A DNA stretch of 64,000 nt. Origin: Nematostella vectensis. Its lineage: Eukaryota; Cnidaria; Anthozoa; Actiniaria; Edwardsiidae. A program made the translations under genes and the position numbers. The stretch lies in NCBI RefSeq assembly GCF_932526225.1, contig NC_064036.1:4589501-4653500 (forward strand), given 5' to 3'. Positions 31,943 to 41,934 of the stretch are shown here, in pieces. The notes beneath the pieces were generated by a model. The model had not been told where the DNA came from. It was given only the letters and a program-made list of their open reading frames with translations, and searched no databases. The stretch's first letter is position 1. Every line of letters begins with the position of its first letter.

Positions 31943-32167
31943 CTACATGGGCAGGATCTTCTGTTCCTCAAGGTAACCCTTCAAAGCGACAGCACCCGCA
32001 ACAGCGGCAGTCATTTTTGCGTAGTTCATGGCGTTCGCGGAGCGGTCTTTGGTGAAGTCTTCGCGCAAGACCCTGCGCCCAACCTAGCCAATGCCGGCGA
32101 CGAGGCCGGTTATGACTGCGGCGTCGGTGATGGTCTTTGTAATCTTGCTTTGCTGCGTCGTCGACAT
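31943..32167 (-). pseudogene. Small hydrophobic protein gene with an internal stop
   Basis: A 75-codon frame from ATG 32167 to TAG 31943-31945, interrupted by TAG at codon 28. Before the stop is a hydrophobic stretch (DAAVITGLVAGIG). After it come a basic patch and a second hydrophobic stretch (MTAAVAGAVALKGYLE), ending QKILPM. The frame on both sides of the stop reads sensibly, which argues for one recent nonsense mutation rather than chance. Too short for the usual ORF cutoffs. Family unknown. Confidence 0.55.
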
Positions 32168-32237
32168 ATGTACGCTTGTACGCATATGATGCACGGACGT
32201 GCGGATATGGGTGGGGCCCTTGTGTTTAAATGTCTGC

Positions 32238-32606
32238 TTACTCCATGGCTAACAGTCGAGATTTGCATTGTCCGGGAGCGAGAAGTGCTGTCGCCGGAAC
32301 GGCAAGCGGTCGACCCTTGATCTGCTGTGCATTCGCGGGCGGAGTCACGTCGTCGGTACCTTCGGTAGCAAGTGGATCGGTAGCTCGCTGTTTAACAGCT
32401 GGTGTACGAGTGAACGCGGCAGATAGCTCCCGACTACGTGTGTAGAGGCCGATCAATCTCACTAGAAGACCAGCGACCCCGATAACTGAGCTGGCCGACC
32501 AAGCAGAGTTGCTTTCCGGGACTGGTGTGTGTACGCCTTCGGCGCGCGCTCGCAAGCCCTCGCGTCCCTGCGACTCGCTAGCGACCGGCGACTCAACGTG
32601 TTGCAC
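32238..32606 (-). CDS. Hypothetical protein with one hydrophobic segment (Polinton-like element)
   Basis: 122 codons on the minus strand, polar at both ends, with one candidate membrane segment (SASSVIGVAGLLVRLIGLY, about residues 38-56). It lies in the row of minus-strand small frames between integrase and right TIR. No family recognised. Its composition would also allow a chance frame in GC-rich DNA. Confidence 0.35.
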   Translation of the reverse strand: MQHVESPVASESQGREGLRARAEGVHTPVPESNSAWSASSVIGVAGLLVRLIGLYTRSRELSAAFTRTPAVKQRATDPLATEGTDDVTPPANAQQIKGRPLAVPATALLAPGQCKSRLLAME

Positions 32607-32648
32607 GACACGAAGTGCCTCTTTTTTCTTCGCTCTGTTAAGTCGGTT

Positions 32649-33002
32649 CTACTTCGCCAAGCGTCTTCCAGCTTCGACTCGTCCAGGGTGTTTAGGTCGG
32701 GTCACAGGTGGTTCGGGGCTCGCAATTCTCTCCACTAACGCCGAAGGCGTACGTGCAGGTTCATGGGCAGTTTTTTTATGATGCTCATCATCAGCAGCTT
32801 CCGCTGACCCGTTTGCCGTTCTGGCAGGCTGAGCACTAGTACTTCCTTGAGGTTCCTCCATTTGTGATGCAACTACTTGGTTGCTGAAGAAGTGGCAAGC
32901 TTTCAAATGAGCTTCTACTCTCAAGTCGTCATGGCAAACTCGCCAGTGTGCGTTTTCGGGCGAACCACTGGTGAGTCCGCGACTGCTACCTTGTGTTGAC
33001 AC
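32649..33002 (-). CDS. Hypothetical polar protein (Polinton-like element)
   Basis: 117 codons, hydrophilic, with no membrane segment. Nothing recognisable beyond low-complexity Ala, Glu and Pro-rich stretches. Possibly part of a larger broken gene with the Thr/Pro-rich frame at 33009-33314 in the same strand. Confidence 0.25.
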   Translation of the reverse strand: MSTQGSSRGLTSGSPENAHWRVCHDDLRVEAHLKACHFFSNQVVASQMEEPQGSTSAQPARTANGSAEAADDEHHKKTAHEPARTPSALVERIASPEPPVTRPKHPGRVEAGRRLAK

Positions 33003-33008
33003 CGCAAG

Positions 33009-33314
33009 TCAGAGCTTGCCGTTCCGGCGGTGTTCACATGACGTGCTACGTGTATCGCCCCGACGGCTAAAGCCATCAAACGACCGCAGCGTAGAGACAG
33101 GCTTCCGCACAATGTGCGGAGCTCGTTGTTGATGATGTAGTCGTGATGTAGTCGGCATCGCTGCAGGGGCGCTTTTCAGCGCCGGGGTAGGGGTCTCTTT
33201 GAGTGGGATAGGGGTTCTGATTGGCGGTCCGCTGGCAGGGGTCGCTGGGCTGGTCGGCGTCGTGGGCGCAGGCGCAGGGGTAGTCTCTAGGGGTCTTACG
33301 AGGTGGCTAAACAC
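33009..33314 (-). CDS. Thr/Pro/Ala-rich hypothetical protein (Polinton-like element)
   Basis: 101 codons. Residues about 10-50 are a Thr-Pro-Ala low-complexity stretch (TTPAPAPTTPTSPATPASGP), followed by a basic tail. It overlaps the opposite-strand gene at 33324 only in its leader. Function unknown; the linker-like composition may be a tether or a fragment. Confidence 0.3.
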   Translation of the reverse strand: MFSHLVRPLETTPAPAPTTPTSPATPASGPPIRTPIPLKETPTPALKSAPAAMPTTSRLHHQQRAPHIVRKPVSTLRSFDGFSRRGDTRSTSCEHRRNGKL

Positions 33315-33323
33315 GAAGACACG

Positions 33324-33590
33324 ATGGTTTTAGCGGAGAGTAAGAAAAACTCGATCAGCGAGCTGGTCTCTAAGGCTCTGCAAGACAGGCATATCTCAGA
33401 TGAAGAGTTTCGGCTAATACTTCGGGAACAAGAGAGATACTACGCGCTCAAGGCCGCTATCAGAGCTCGACACGGCCTCGCATCGCGTGAGAAAAAAAGC
33501 ATGAAAGGGCTTTTCCTGGAGACACGCGAAAAGATGAAAAAGAGGCTGCGAGAAATTCGCGAGGAGTTCGGGAGCGAGGTGTTCGAGTAA
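33324..33590 (+). CDS. Small charged helical protein (Polinton-like element)
   Basis: 88 codons from ATG 33324 to TAA 33588-33590; an in-frame GTG lies at 33303. Highly charged and predicted helical throughout (ISELVSKALQDRHISDEEF, then REQERYYALKAAIRARHG, and a Lys/Arg-rich C-terminus KMKKRLREIREEFG). The frame is intact although the element is decayed, and it is divergent from the neighbouring minus-strand frames. Function not recognised. Confidence 0.6.
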   Translation: MVLAESKKNSISELVSKALQDRHISDEEFRLILREQERYYALKAAIRARHGLASREKKSMKGLFLETREKMKKRLREIREEFGSEVFE

Positions 33591-33708
33591 AACTCAGGTT
33601 TAAACGCCACGCTAGCGGCTTCGGATTTACGGCCGAAAAACGGTTATTCCGCGCTCCGTAGGGTGGCGGCCCAACCCAATGCTATGCACATGTGCATATG
33701 TATATATA

Positions 33709-33864
33709 CTACAGGACAGACGGAGGTCTAATTGCAAGGTTCCCACATGTTGCCGCGCGGAACCTTTGGAGATGCACCTTGCAGTAGGTGTCCATGCACC
33801 TCTTTCCGCACGTGTCTGCATGGCCGACCTTTAACCACCCGCAGTAATCTTTTCCGCACTTCAT
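33709..33864 (-). pseudogene. Right-TIR copy of the Cys-rich protein start, truncated
   Basis: Minus-strand frame from ATG 33864 that repeats the first 36 or so residues of the protein at 25881 with a few changes. It then leaves the TIR homology and ends after 52 codons. The sequence immediately inside (about 33700-33745) repeats a TIR segment also present at about 33880-33925 (GGGAACCTTGCAATTAGACC), so the inner TIR border carries a small local duplication. Confidence 0.55.
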
Positions 33865-34506
33865 CCTTCGAATGCTCGGTATACTACAGGACAGGCGGGG
33901 GTCTAATTGCAAGGTTCCCACTCGTTTCTATGAAATGCCCCAGTCCTGCTGTAGATTAATGATTGCTAACCATTGCTAATTATTTATCTACGCGAAGTGG
34001 TCCCGACGTAGATTAGTAATTGCCAATTATTTATCTACGCAAAGTGGTCCCGACGTAGATTGATAATTAGCAATTATTAATCTACGCGGAGCCTCATCTT
34101 CATGAGACGGGGCTGGGGGCTCGGAGGGGCGCGGCGCGCCTCCCAAGCCTGGAATGGGGCTGGGGGACTCGGAGGGACGCGGCGCTCCTCCCAAGACTGA
34201 AATGGGGCTGCGGGGCTCGGAGGGGCGACCCGCGCCTCCCAAGCCTGAAACGGGGCTGGGGGTGTCGGCGGGGCGCTGCGCGCCTCCCAAGCCTGGAATG
34301 GGGCTTGGGGGCTCGAGGGGGAGATCCGCGCCTCCCAGGCCTAAAATGGGGCTGGGGGGCTCGGAGGGGCGCGGTGCGCCTCCCAAGCCTAAAATGGGGC
34401 TGGGAGGGGGGGGGGGGGGGGGGGGTCGGAGGGGCCCAGCACACCTCCCAAGCCTAAAATGGGCCCGGAGGGGCGATTCGCGTCTATGAACGGACCCGGT
34501 CCCCCC
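33757..34506 (-). repeat. Right terminal inverted repeat of the Polinton-like element
   Basis: Reverse complement of the left TIR: truncated Cys-rich start (to 33864), three AT-rich hairpins (33952-34092), GC-rich minisatellite (34105-34460), terminus CCGGTCCCCCC and flank CGCGTA. Confidence 0.85.
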
Positions 34507-34512
34507 CGCGTA

Positions 34513-35773
34513 AAATAAAAAAGGGCCGTACCTAGAAACAACTTCGAAGTTACCGCCCCGAGGGCCATCCATCCCTCCTTCTTTCACGGCCACACGGATG
34601 TGAATCGCACCCTCGGGGACCCAGGCGGAGATCGGAGCTCTTTCTTTTTCGCGCGCGCTCCCTGTGTCCCTGAGGATGATGTGAACACGTGAATGTGAAT
34701 CGGAACACGCGGTTTACGAGTAACTAAATACATTCTTTTTATAAGACCCTTTTTTATTAGAACGACCAGCCTGAGATTTCACCAAATGCTAAGAACATAC
34801 CGAGGCTCAGATAGCAGATTTTTTTTTCTTTTTTTTGTATAACAACCTTGTTACTGCTATTGCTCATTGTGTGTTGCTCTTCCTAATAATTCATTGGGTT
34901 TTATATTCTTATATACAATAAAAATTAAGAACATCGTTAAGAACATATTCAGCCTTAAAAAGTCCCCCAAAAAAAGAACGGCCCAGCCTCAACTGAAAAT
35001 TAGACGCAGGGTCCTCCCCCCCAGGTCCTCCCCCCTCCTTCCCTCGAAACCACCATATCCCCCCTCCCCCCCACACATACAAACTTTTGGGACTACTCCA
35101 CCGTCCCTGACCTGATAATGCTTTCTGCATCTCACCCGGAAACAACAGAGGATCTACCCACTCTTTAAGGCTAGAATTCAGATTTGTTGCAAGATTATGC
35201 TGCGTTTTTAAGTTATAGCTTTTTCTAACCTCTTTCAAGAGGCTAGCATTGTCGCGAGGGTATGACCACTAATCGTGTTCCTGTTTAAAACTGTGGTTAA
35301 CGGACTTCGAGTCACAGAGAAGATCCTAATCCCCGATATTGTCGATGATTTTTTGTAAGTTGTATCAGTGTATTGTGTTGCTTCTGTTGTTTTGCTATTT
35401 CAATAATTTTCAATAACAGACTACCGAAGAGCCCCCTTCCAGACTCTACTATTAAAGGGATGGCTAATTTTAAACGGGGCGGCCGGCGCCACGGCTAAGA
35501 GAGCCCTCGACAGACATCATGCCCAAATAAGTTTCACGTTAAAGCTTTTGCAAAGTATACGAAGAAGTAGTACATGGGCGGCCTAAATGAAATTCAGTGA
35601 TTCAGCCCTTATTCTGGATAAATTAGTTCCTCTAAAATCCTCTCTACTTTTCTCCTCTCTCCGTCTCCATCTTCCTCACTTCCGCTCTTCCGGTATTTCC
35701 GGTTCGTTATGCCCGCGTTACGTCACGACATGTATAGAAAGAGAATTATTCTGCTGTCGGTATTATCGATGTT
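34513..35773. other. Spacer and Rab10-like gene promoter region
   Basis: No gene recognised between the element's right flank and the Rab start codon. Overlapping open frames at 34867-35238 are pyrimidine-rich and show no domain. Confidence 0.4.
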
Positions 35774-38700
35774 ATGGCGAACAAGAAGTCCGATTTGTTC
35801 TTCAAGTTGCTGTTGATCGGCGACAGTGGAGTCGGCAAGACATGTATTATATTCAGGTTTGCTGATAATACCTTCAATCCTTCGTTTATTTCTACTATTG
35901 GAATTGATTTCAAGATAAAAACTTTAGAGCTTGGTGAGTATATTCTAGGCAAGGTTTCTTCCTATATTCATACAACTGTTTATGCGTTTCAGCTGGAGAG
36001 ACAATAGCATTTAGAAGATATTTAACAGCTTCTGTAGCAGTTTGATGTCGTATGCTTTTAGTTTGTCAACTCCAAAGCTACGGTATACAGCTTATGTACT
36101 GCTCGAATGTGTTATGATAGAATGTAAGATTGTATTTGCCGGTTGATTTATTTATGGTAATAATATTCCTTCACAAGTCACCAGCAGCGCGGCTTTTCTT
36201 ATTTTATGTTTACAATTTATTACTTTCGAACGGAGGAATCCAAAATCAGTTTAGATTCTGTCAACCTAACCTCTGCCCTAGAGTCTAATAGAATACAACA
36301 AGGGTGAGTACCCTTCCTAAATGCACTAGTCTTTATTAGCCATTGTCAATCATTTTCAGTTAGCTTCAAACCTACACATATCTGAGGACATCTTAATTAA
36401 TATTTCATTGCTCGGCATATTGCCAAATTATTTCTTGGTGGTTTATTAGAGCTAGGATACTTGATTTTCCGTCTAAAACAGCATGGACCCCCGCCATTAC
36501 TGACCGGAAGTAAAATGTGATGTTAGACAGTCGTGAGAACTAAAAGCGAAATTAATCCAGTTCCGGGGGTATATAATTATTTATTGCTCGGTGTCTATGA
36601 TGGTGCAGGTATGCTATTTATCTTTATACGTTTTTAAAAAATTTACTGTAAGATGTTTGCTTAAAATATATAATTGAGAAATCAGTGACACAAAATGGGA
36701 ACAGATAGGTGGCAGTTTCGCGGTAGATACAGCGGAATAGACGCGCGTTTAACAACACTATATGAATAGCCAATGTCGGCAGGTCGTTCCGCATCAGATA
36801 GACATCACCTGATGAAGTTTAATGTTGCATATCGCTCTCATTAGCAAATGGTTCTGATCCTGAATATTTGCTTGAGCGTTAACCTGCGTTTGTTTAATTT
36901 TTCGTCATCCACTTCTGAAGTTTATCCCAGGAGCGTTGTTTCAAAAACAGTATTATTATACTGTTCATATTTCTTATTTAAGCCAGATTTGAAATAGCAA
37001 CAAAATATCGTTGTTGTGGCGTAGTTTGAAGGTATTGTATTTTGTTAAGTTCCATGTGCAGCGTATATTCTGTAGCAGGCCTTGAAATATTTTAAGTAGA
37101 CACGATAGGGACAAAGCCACACATCTACTGCAGGCCCGTGCCCCCCCCCCCCCCCCCCCCCCCCACAACGGCCGAAGGTCAACTTTTGGTTCCAAATGGA
37201 CGTGCTATTTACAGACAAAACTATAAAGCATAAGCTAGATCACTCTGGTACAGAGCCAAATTCGACAATAAACGTCCCGTGAAGATACTGCAAAGGCATA
37301 AAAAAACCATGTTGTTTTTTTCTGGGGTGGTCAGATTTTTATTAGAGAACTCATTCCCCCCCCCCCCCCCGGAAAAATTAGGTACACTATTTCGTAATTT
37401 TGCACCCCACAAGAAAAATACTTGGTACGGGCCTGTACTGGTCATTTTTCAAAATAGGGGGAGGTACATACCTCCAGTGTCCCTCCCCCTGCCACGGTAT
37501 ATTTGAGGGAGGTATCTTTCCAGGAGCACGGTCTAAATAAGTTTTATGCATCTAAGAAGGAGCCGCTTGCATTGGAGGAGTGGGCACTTCACCTGTTTAC
37601 GACTAAGAGCTGTAAAACATCTACAAAAATAGATCCCTGTTGTGTATATGTAAAATGGTGTTATAATCTGACATAACACTTATATGTTTACAACTATATG
37701 CTGCCACGTTCAATTCTGATTCACACAGTTATTTTGTCTCTTAAGGTGGCAAGAAGATTAAGCTACAGATATGGGATACTGCAGGACAAGAAAGGTGTGT
37801 GTTGTGTAACCATAAAGAGTATGAATATATATGAGTATGATTATCATGTTTCAAACTCAACTTTTTGCCATTTACAGGTTTCACACAATCACAACTGCCT
37901 ATTATCGTGGAGCAATGGGTATAATGTTGGTGTATGATGTTACAAATGAGAAGTCTTTCTCAAATATATCCAAGTGGTTGAAAAAGATTGACGATCATGC
38001 GAATGAAGATGTGAAAAGGTAACATAAAAAGCAGTCTAATCAGGAATCCCTTTTAATGTTTAGTGACCTACAAATTTCTCCTTGAACTGTCGTTCTCCTT
38101 AAAGTGGCTTTACATGTGACCTCACTTCTAATATTGTCCCTATAAGTGACCTTAACTTTTCCCTATATGTGACCTTACCTTTTTCCTAAAAGTGACCTTG
38201 TACCTTTTTCCTATAAGTGAGCTTACCTTTTCCCTTCAAGTGACCTCAACTTTTCCCTAAAAGTGACCTATCCTTCTATCTATAAGTGACCTTACCTTTT
38301 CCCTATAAGTGACCTCACCTTTTCCCTACTACAATTGATCTTACCTTTTCCATGAAAGTGACCTTATATCTTTTCCATAAAAACGACCTTATACCTTTTC
38401 CCTATAAGTTACCTTACCTTTTCCATATAAGTGACCTTACCCTTTCCCTTTAAGTATCCTTACCTTTTCCCTAAAAGTGACCTCACCTTTTTCCTATAAG
38501 TGACCTTATACCTTTTCCCCAAAGTGACCTTACCTTTTCCCTACAAGTGACCTTACCTTTTTCTTAAAAGTGACCTTGTACCTTTTTCCTATAAGTGAGC
38601 TTACATTTTCCCTTCAAGTGACCTCACCTTTTCCCTAGAAGTGACCTATCCTTCTATCTATAAGTGACCTTACCTTTTCCCTATAAGTGACCTCACCTTT

Positions 38701-39937
38701 TCCCTACTACAATTGATCTTACCTTTTCCATGAAAGTGACCTTATATCTTTTCCATAAAAACGACCTTATACCTTTTCCCTATAAGTGACCTTACCCTTT
38801 CCCTACAAGTTACCTTACCTTTTCCATATAAGTGACCTTACCCTTTCCCTTTAAGTATCCTTACCTTTTCCCTAAAAGTGACCTTACCTTTTCCATATAA
38901 GTGACCTTATACCTTTTCCCCATAAGTGACCTTACCTTTTCCCTACAAGTGAACTTACCTTTTCCATATAAGTGACCTTATACCTTTCCCTACAAGTGAC
39001 CTTACCTTTTCCCTAAAAGTGACCTTACCTTTTCCATATAAGTGACCTTACCTTTTCCCTGAAAGTGACCTTACCTTTTCCCTACAATTGACCTTACCTT
39101 TTCCATATAAGTGACCTTATACCTTTCCCTATAAGTTACCTTACCTTTTCCCTGAAAGTGACCTTACCTTTTCCCTACAAGTGACCTTACCTTTTCCATA
39201 TAATTGACCTTATACCTTTCCCTATAAGTGGCCTTACCTTTTCCCTAGAAGAGACTTTACCTTTTCCCTAGAAGTAACCTTTCCTTTTACCTATAAGTGA
39301 CCTTACCTTTTCCCTACAAGTGACCTTACCTTTTCCATATAATTGACCTTATACCTTTCCCTATAAGTGGCCTTACCTTTTCCCTAGAAGAGACTTTACC
39401 TTTTCCCTAGAAGTAACCTTTCCTTTTACCTATAAGTGACCTTACCTTTTCCCTACAAGTGACCTTACCTTTTCCCTATAAGTGACCTTACCTTTTCACT
39501 ACAAGTGACCTTATATTTTTTTTCTCTAAAGATAAGTATAATTTGATAGCGAAGTTTTATAATGTTCCACTTATAGTAAAGAAATAAGACAGCTTTTTCA
39601 ATTGTTATTCCTAACTTTCTTATACTTATAGTTGGTATAACATAATACTTGGTTTTATTTCAGAATGCTTGTTGGTAATAAATGTGACATGGATGACAAG
39701 CGGGTGATATCAAAAACCAAAGGAGAACAACTCGCATCGAGTTACGGTATAAGTTTTATCGAAACCAGTGCGCTTTCTAACATAAACGTTGAAAAGTCTT
39801 TTGTTGTTCTAACTGAGGATATACTCAACGCTGTTTGTCCGCCGACAGTGGAGGAGACAGAAAAAGGAAAAGGCAAGAAAAAGAAGATGAGATTAAAGAA
39901 TGAAGAAGGAGGATATCAAAAGAAATGCTGCCTTTAG
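35774..39937 (+). CDS. Rab10-like small GTPase, 4 exons
   Basis: Membrane-traffic GTPase of the Rab8/10/13 branch, acting in Golgi/endosome-to-plasma-membrane transport. Exons 35774-35933, 37746-37794, 37878-38018, 39664-39937 (TAG); phases join to 207 residues against about 200 for vertebrate Rab10. Seen: P-loop GDSGVGKT, switch [26 protein letters not shown], the Rab8/10 stretch [29 protein letters not shown], then a basic Lys-rich tail ([11 protein letters not shown]) and C-terminal [24 protein letters not shown] with the following lysines is closest to Rab10. The last residues are CCL rather than CC, so the prenylation motif is slightly unusual. Intron 1 holds a MITE and intron 3 a large minisatellite. 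Confidence 0.95.
37131..37435. mobile_element. 305-bp MITE with 5-bp target duplication (TACTG), copy 1
   Basis: In Rab10-like intron 1. Ends CAGGCCCGTG and GGTACGGGCCTG, flanked by TACTG at 37126-37130 and 37436-37440. Shares most of its length with the element at 47732-48096. Internal C runs follow both ends. CAGG..CCTG ends with a 5-bp duplication suggest a hAT-related family (inference). Confidence 0.85.
38100..39515 (+). repeat. Intronic minisatellite (AAGTGACCTTACCTTTTCCCTAT)n
   Basis: About 1.4 kb in Rab10-like intron 3, some 60 units of 20-26 bp with core GTGACCTTACCTTTTCCCTA. A higher-order duplication is visible: the block around 38160-38500 recurs around 38570-38870. No spacer structure and no open frame. 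It ends about 150 bp before the exon 4 acceptor. Confidence 0.93.
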
Positions 39938-41781
39938 ATGATGGCCTTCTGACATAGTGAATGTGTTTTGCTCAAATATTTTTCTTCTGGCTTCACTTAC
40001 CATCCACGAGGGATAGTTACTTAGGTAAACATTTTAGGCCATGTACGAGTGCCTTGAACCTTTATTGACATTCAATGGAAGGCGTGGGTATTAAAAGTAT
40101 CAGGCAATATCCCTATTCTTTTATTTGTATCTCGTCAATTGGAATCCTTCCTCATCCACTGGTAAACAAACGATAGATGCGGGCGTCTTTTAAGTAATTT
40201 AAAAGTAACCTTTCCCTTTTCTAAGATTCCCTTCTCTTGTTAACGCTTGAATGCTTGGAGGAGAGGGAAAGGGGCGTAGCTGGCATTTACTGTCAATGCG
40301 GTGTATGCATAAAAAAATATTATACGCCAAAAGGTGTTGGCCGAAAAGGGGTTCGCGCACCCCTGCGCCTGAACCTGGCCGACCTTAGGTCAAAAGCGCT
40401 AGGGTGATAATAGTCGCTTATAATATCCAGTAAGATTGGGAGTCGACTCATATTTATACTCTGGTTAAAGGACATCACTATTTCGGTATTTTGAATAATT
40501 CAGTAGAATTATCGGGAAATATTGTATCTTGTAAAATATTTGAATGAGCGAAACTCTCACGAAAATTTCTATGCCTGCTTCATTATATTCTAATGGCTGT
40601 AAATGTATTGTGACTAACTTGCAAAATCAATATTTCAAAATATCGCCAAAATAACATTTATTTTTTTAAAATAAAATTGAGACAAATTATAATTTTAAGT
40701 GTGTTACAGTATAGTTATATTTTGCACAAGGGCCAAAAGCGCTCACTACGCGAAAGAAATAGTAGAACGAATGATATGATAATAGTAGTAGAACGAATGG
40801 CATAATACATAATAAAGTGATTTTGATAGTGATTGCATAGTCTTTGGGGTCTCTCTAGATGCTAGAATTTTATCACTTTTGGCATTATTGTAATGAGGGC
40901 TGCCAGTATTTTTTTACCGGAGGTGGGCGGTTATATGTAACAATTGTGTTCCGTCCAAACGTTTTGGCCCTCCCCAAATCTAAAGCACACAAAAAAAAGT
41001 TCTCTACCTAAATGGGCACCAAAAATTAGACCCTCCTAGAAATAGCAGTCTGCCTTCCGGTTAAAAAACTTCGAAAAGTCGATAGCCAAGAGCCTCGGAA
41101 AGAACCCCAGAACTCCAGGAGTTCCAAAAAGGGAGGCCGAAATAAGGGGCCCGCTCGGACCATCCCTAGTTCGCTCTTGCCCTGCATGAGTGCATGCAAA
41201 AAGCTCCTGGAAAAGCCGTTCTGATAGCGAGACCCGGTGATAGGTACATTAGCACTCTACTACAAGCAGGGAATGGATACAACCAATGCAGATGAGCCGC
41301 AAAAGATAAATAAAATAAAAGCCACGTTTGTGGTTAAACAATCTTCGGCGCAAGTCAGACCCAGGATACGAAACCGCAAGCAGAAGAAGCGCATTTTTAT
41401 TTGTCAAATTCTGAAATTTAAGACTTTCAGTAGTCCAATAATTGATTAGAATACCTGATCAATCAAGCCCTTCTTTTTGAAACCCTGCATTTAGAATCCG
41501 CAAAAAATAACGATTCAGTTATAGTAAAACAATAAATGATAAAAGATAATGAATAATAAATTTTGCCTTTCCGGATATAGGTAACAAATAAAACAAAATA
41601 TTAAAAAAATGTAGTGTCTTTTCTCAAGCAATCGATTTAATCGATACATGAAACGCTTGATACATCTGTGCATATTTAGGTACATACTTAAACAGGTAAC
41701 ACACACACACTGACTCGGCCACTGCCCCTCACGTCCGCCGCCCCTGACTGCGGGTTTTCGGTATGCACGAATATATTTCCA
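39938..41781. other. Rab10-like 3' UTR and intergenic spacer
   Basis: No gene or element ends recognised. AT-rich, with a possible polyadenylation signal near 40670. Confidence 0.35.
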
Positions 41782-41851
41782 CGTCCCCAGGGCCTTCTGG
41801 GTAATTATGAATATGACGTATTGATAATTACCCAGAAGATCCCTGGGGACG
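41782..41851. repeat. Inverted repeat with CRE-like centre upstream of the small membrane-protein gene
   Basis: Arms CGTCCCCAGGGCCTTCTGGG... (41782-41808) and its near reverse complement (41824-41851) around a 15-base centre containing TGACGTA, a CREB/ATF-like core. It lies 80-150 bp before the likely start codon, so it may be promoter architecture; a tiny hairpin insertion is the alternative. Confidence 0.65.
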
Positions 41852-41934
41852 AGGTTGACTATATTTCTTTGGTTTCGCCATCGATCGCGGGCGCATATAG
41901 TGCGCCTAGCATGATAGGGGAAAATAAATCCAAG

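Larger units (their letters stand above)
25113..34506. mobile_element. Polinton-like integrating DNA element, compact and decayed
   Basis: About 9.4 kb bounded by long TIRs (left to about 25988, right from about 33757). The outermost bases are GGGAGGGACCGGGTCCG and its near reverse complement. Both flanks carry CGCGTA (25107-25112 and 34507-34512), a 6-bp duplication as expected for Polinton/Maverick integration. Plus strand: Cys-rich ORF, then a long frame-broken replication gene (polymerase-like, SF1 helicase, HNH). Minus strand: DDE integrase and several small proteins. The region is GC-rich and intronless, unlike the AT-rich host around it. Multiple stops and frameshifts show it is no longer intact. 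The small size and lack of visible capsid, packaging ATPase and protease genes set it apart from standard 15-20 kb Polintons. Because CGCGTA also occurs inside the element's hairpins, the exact ends carry some doubt. Confidence 0.85.
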
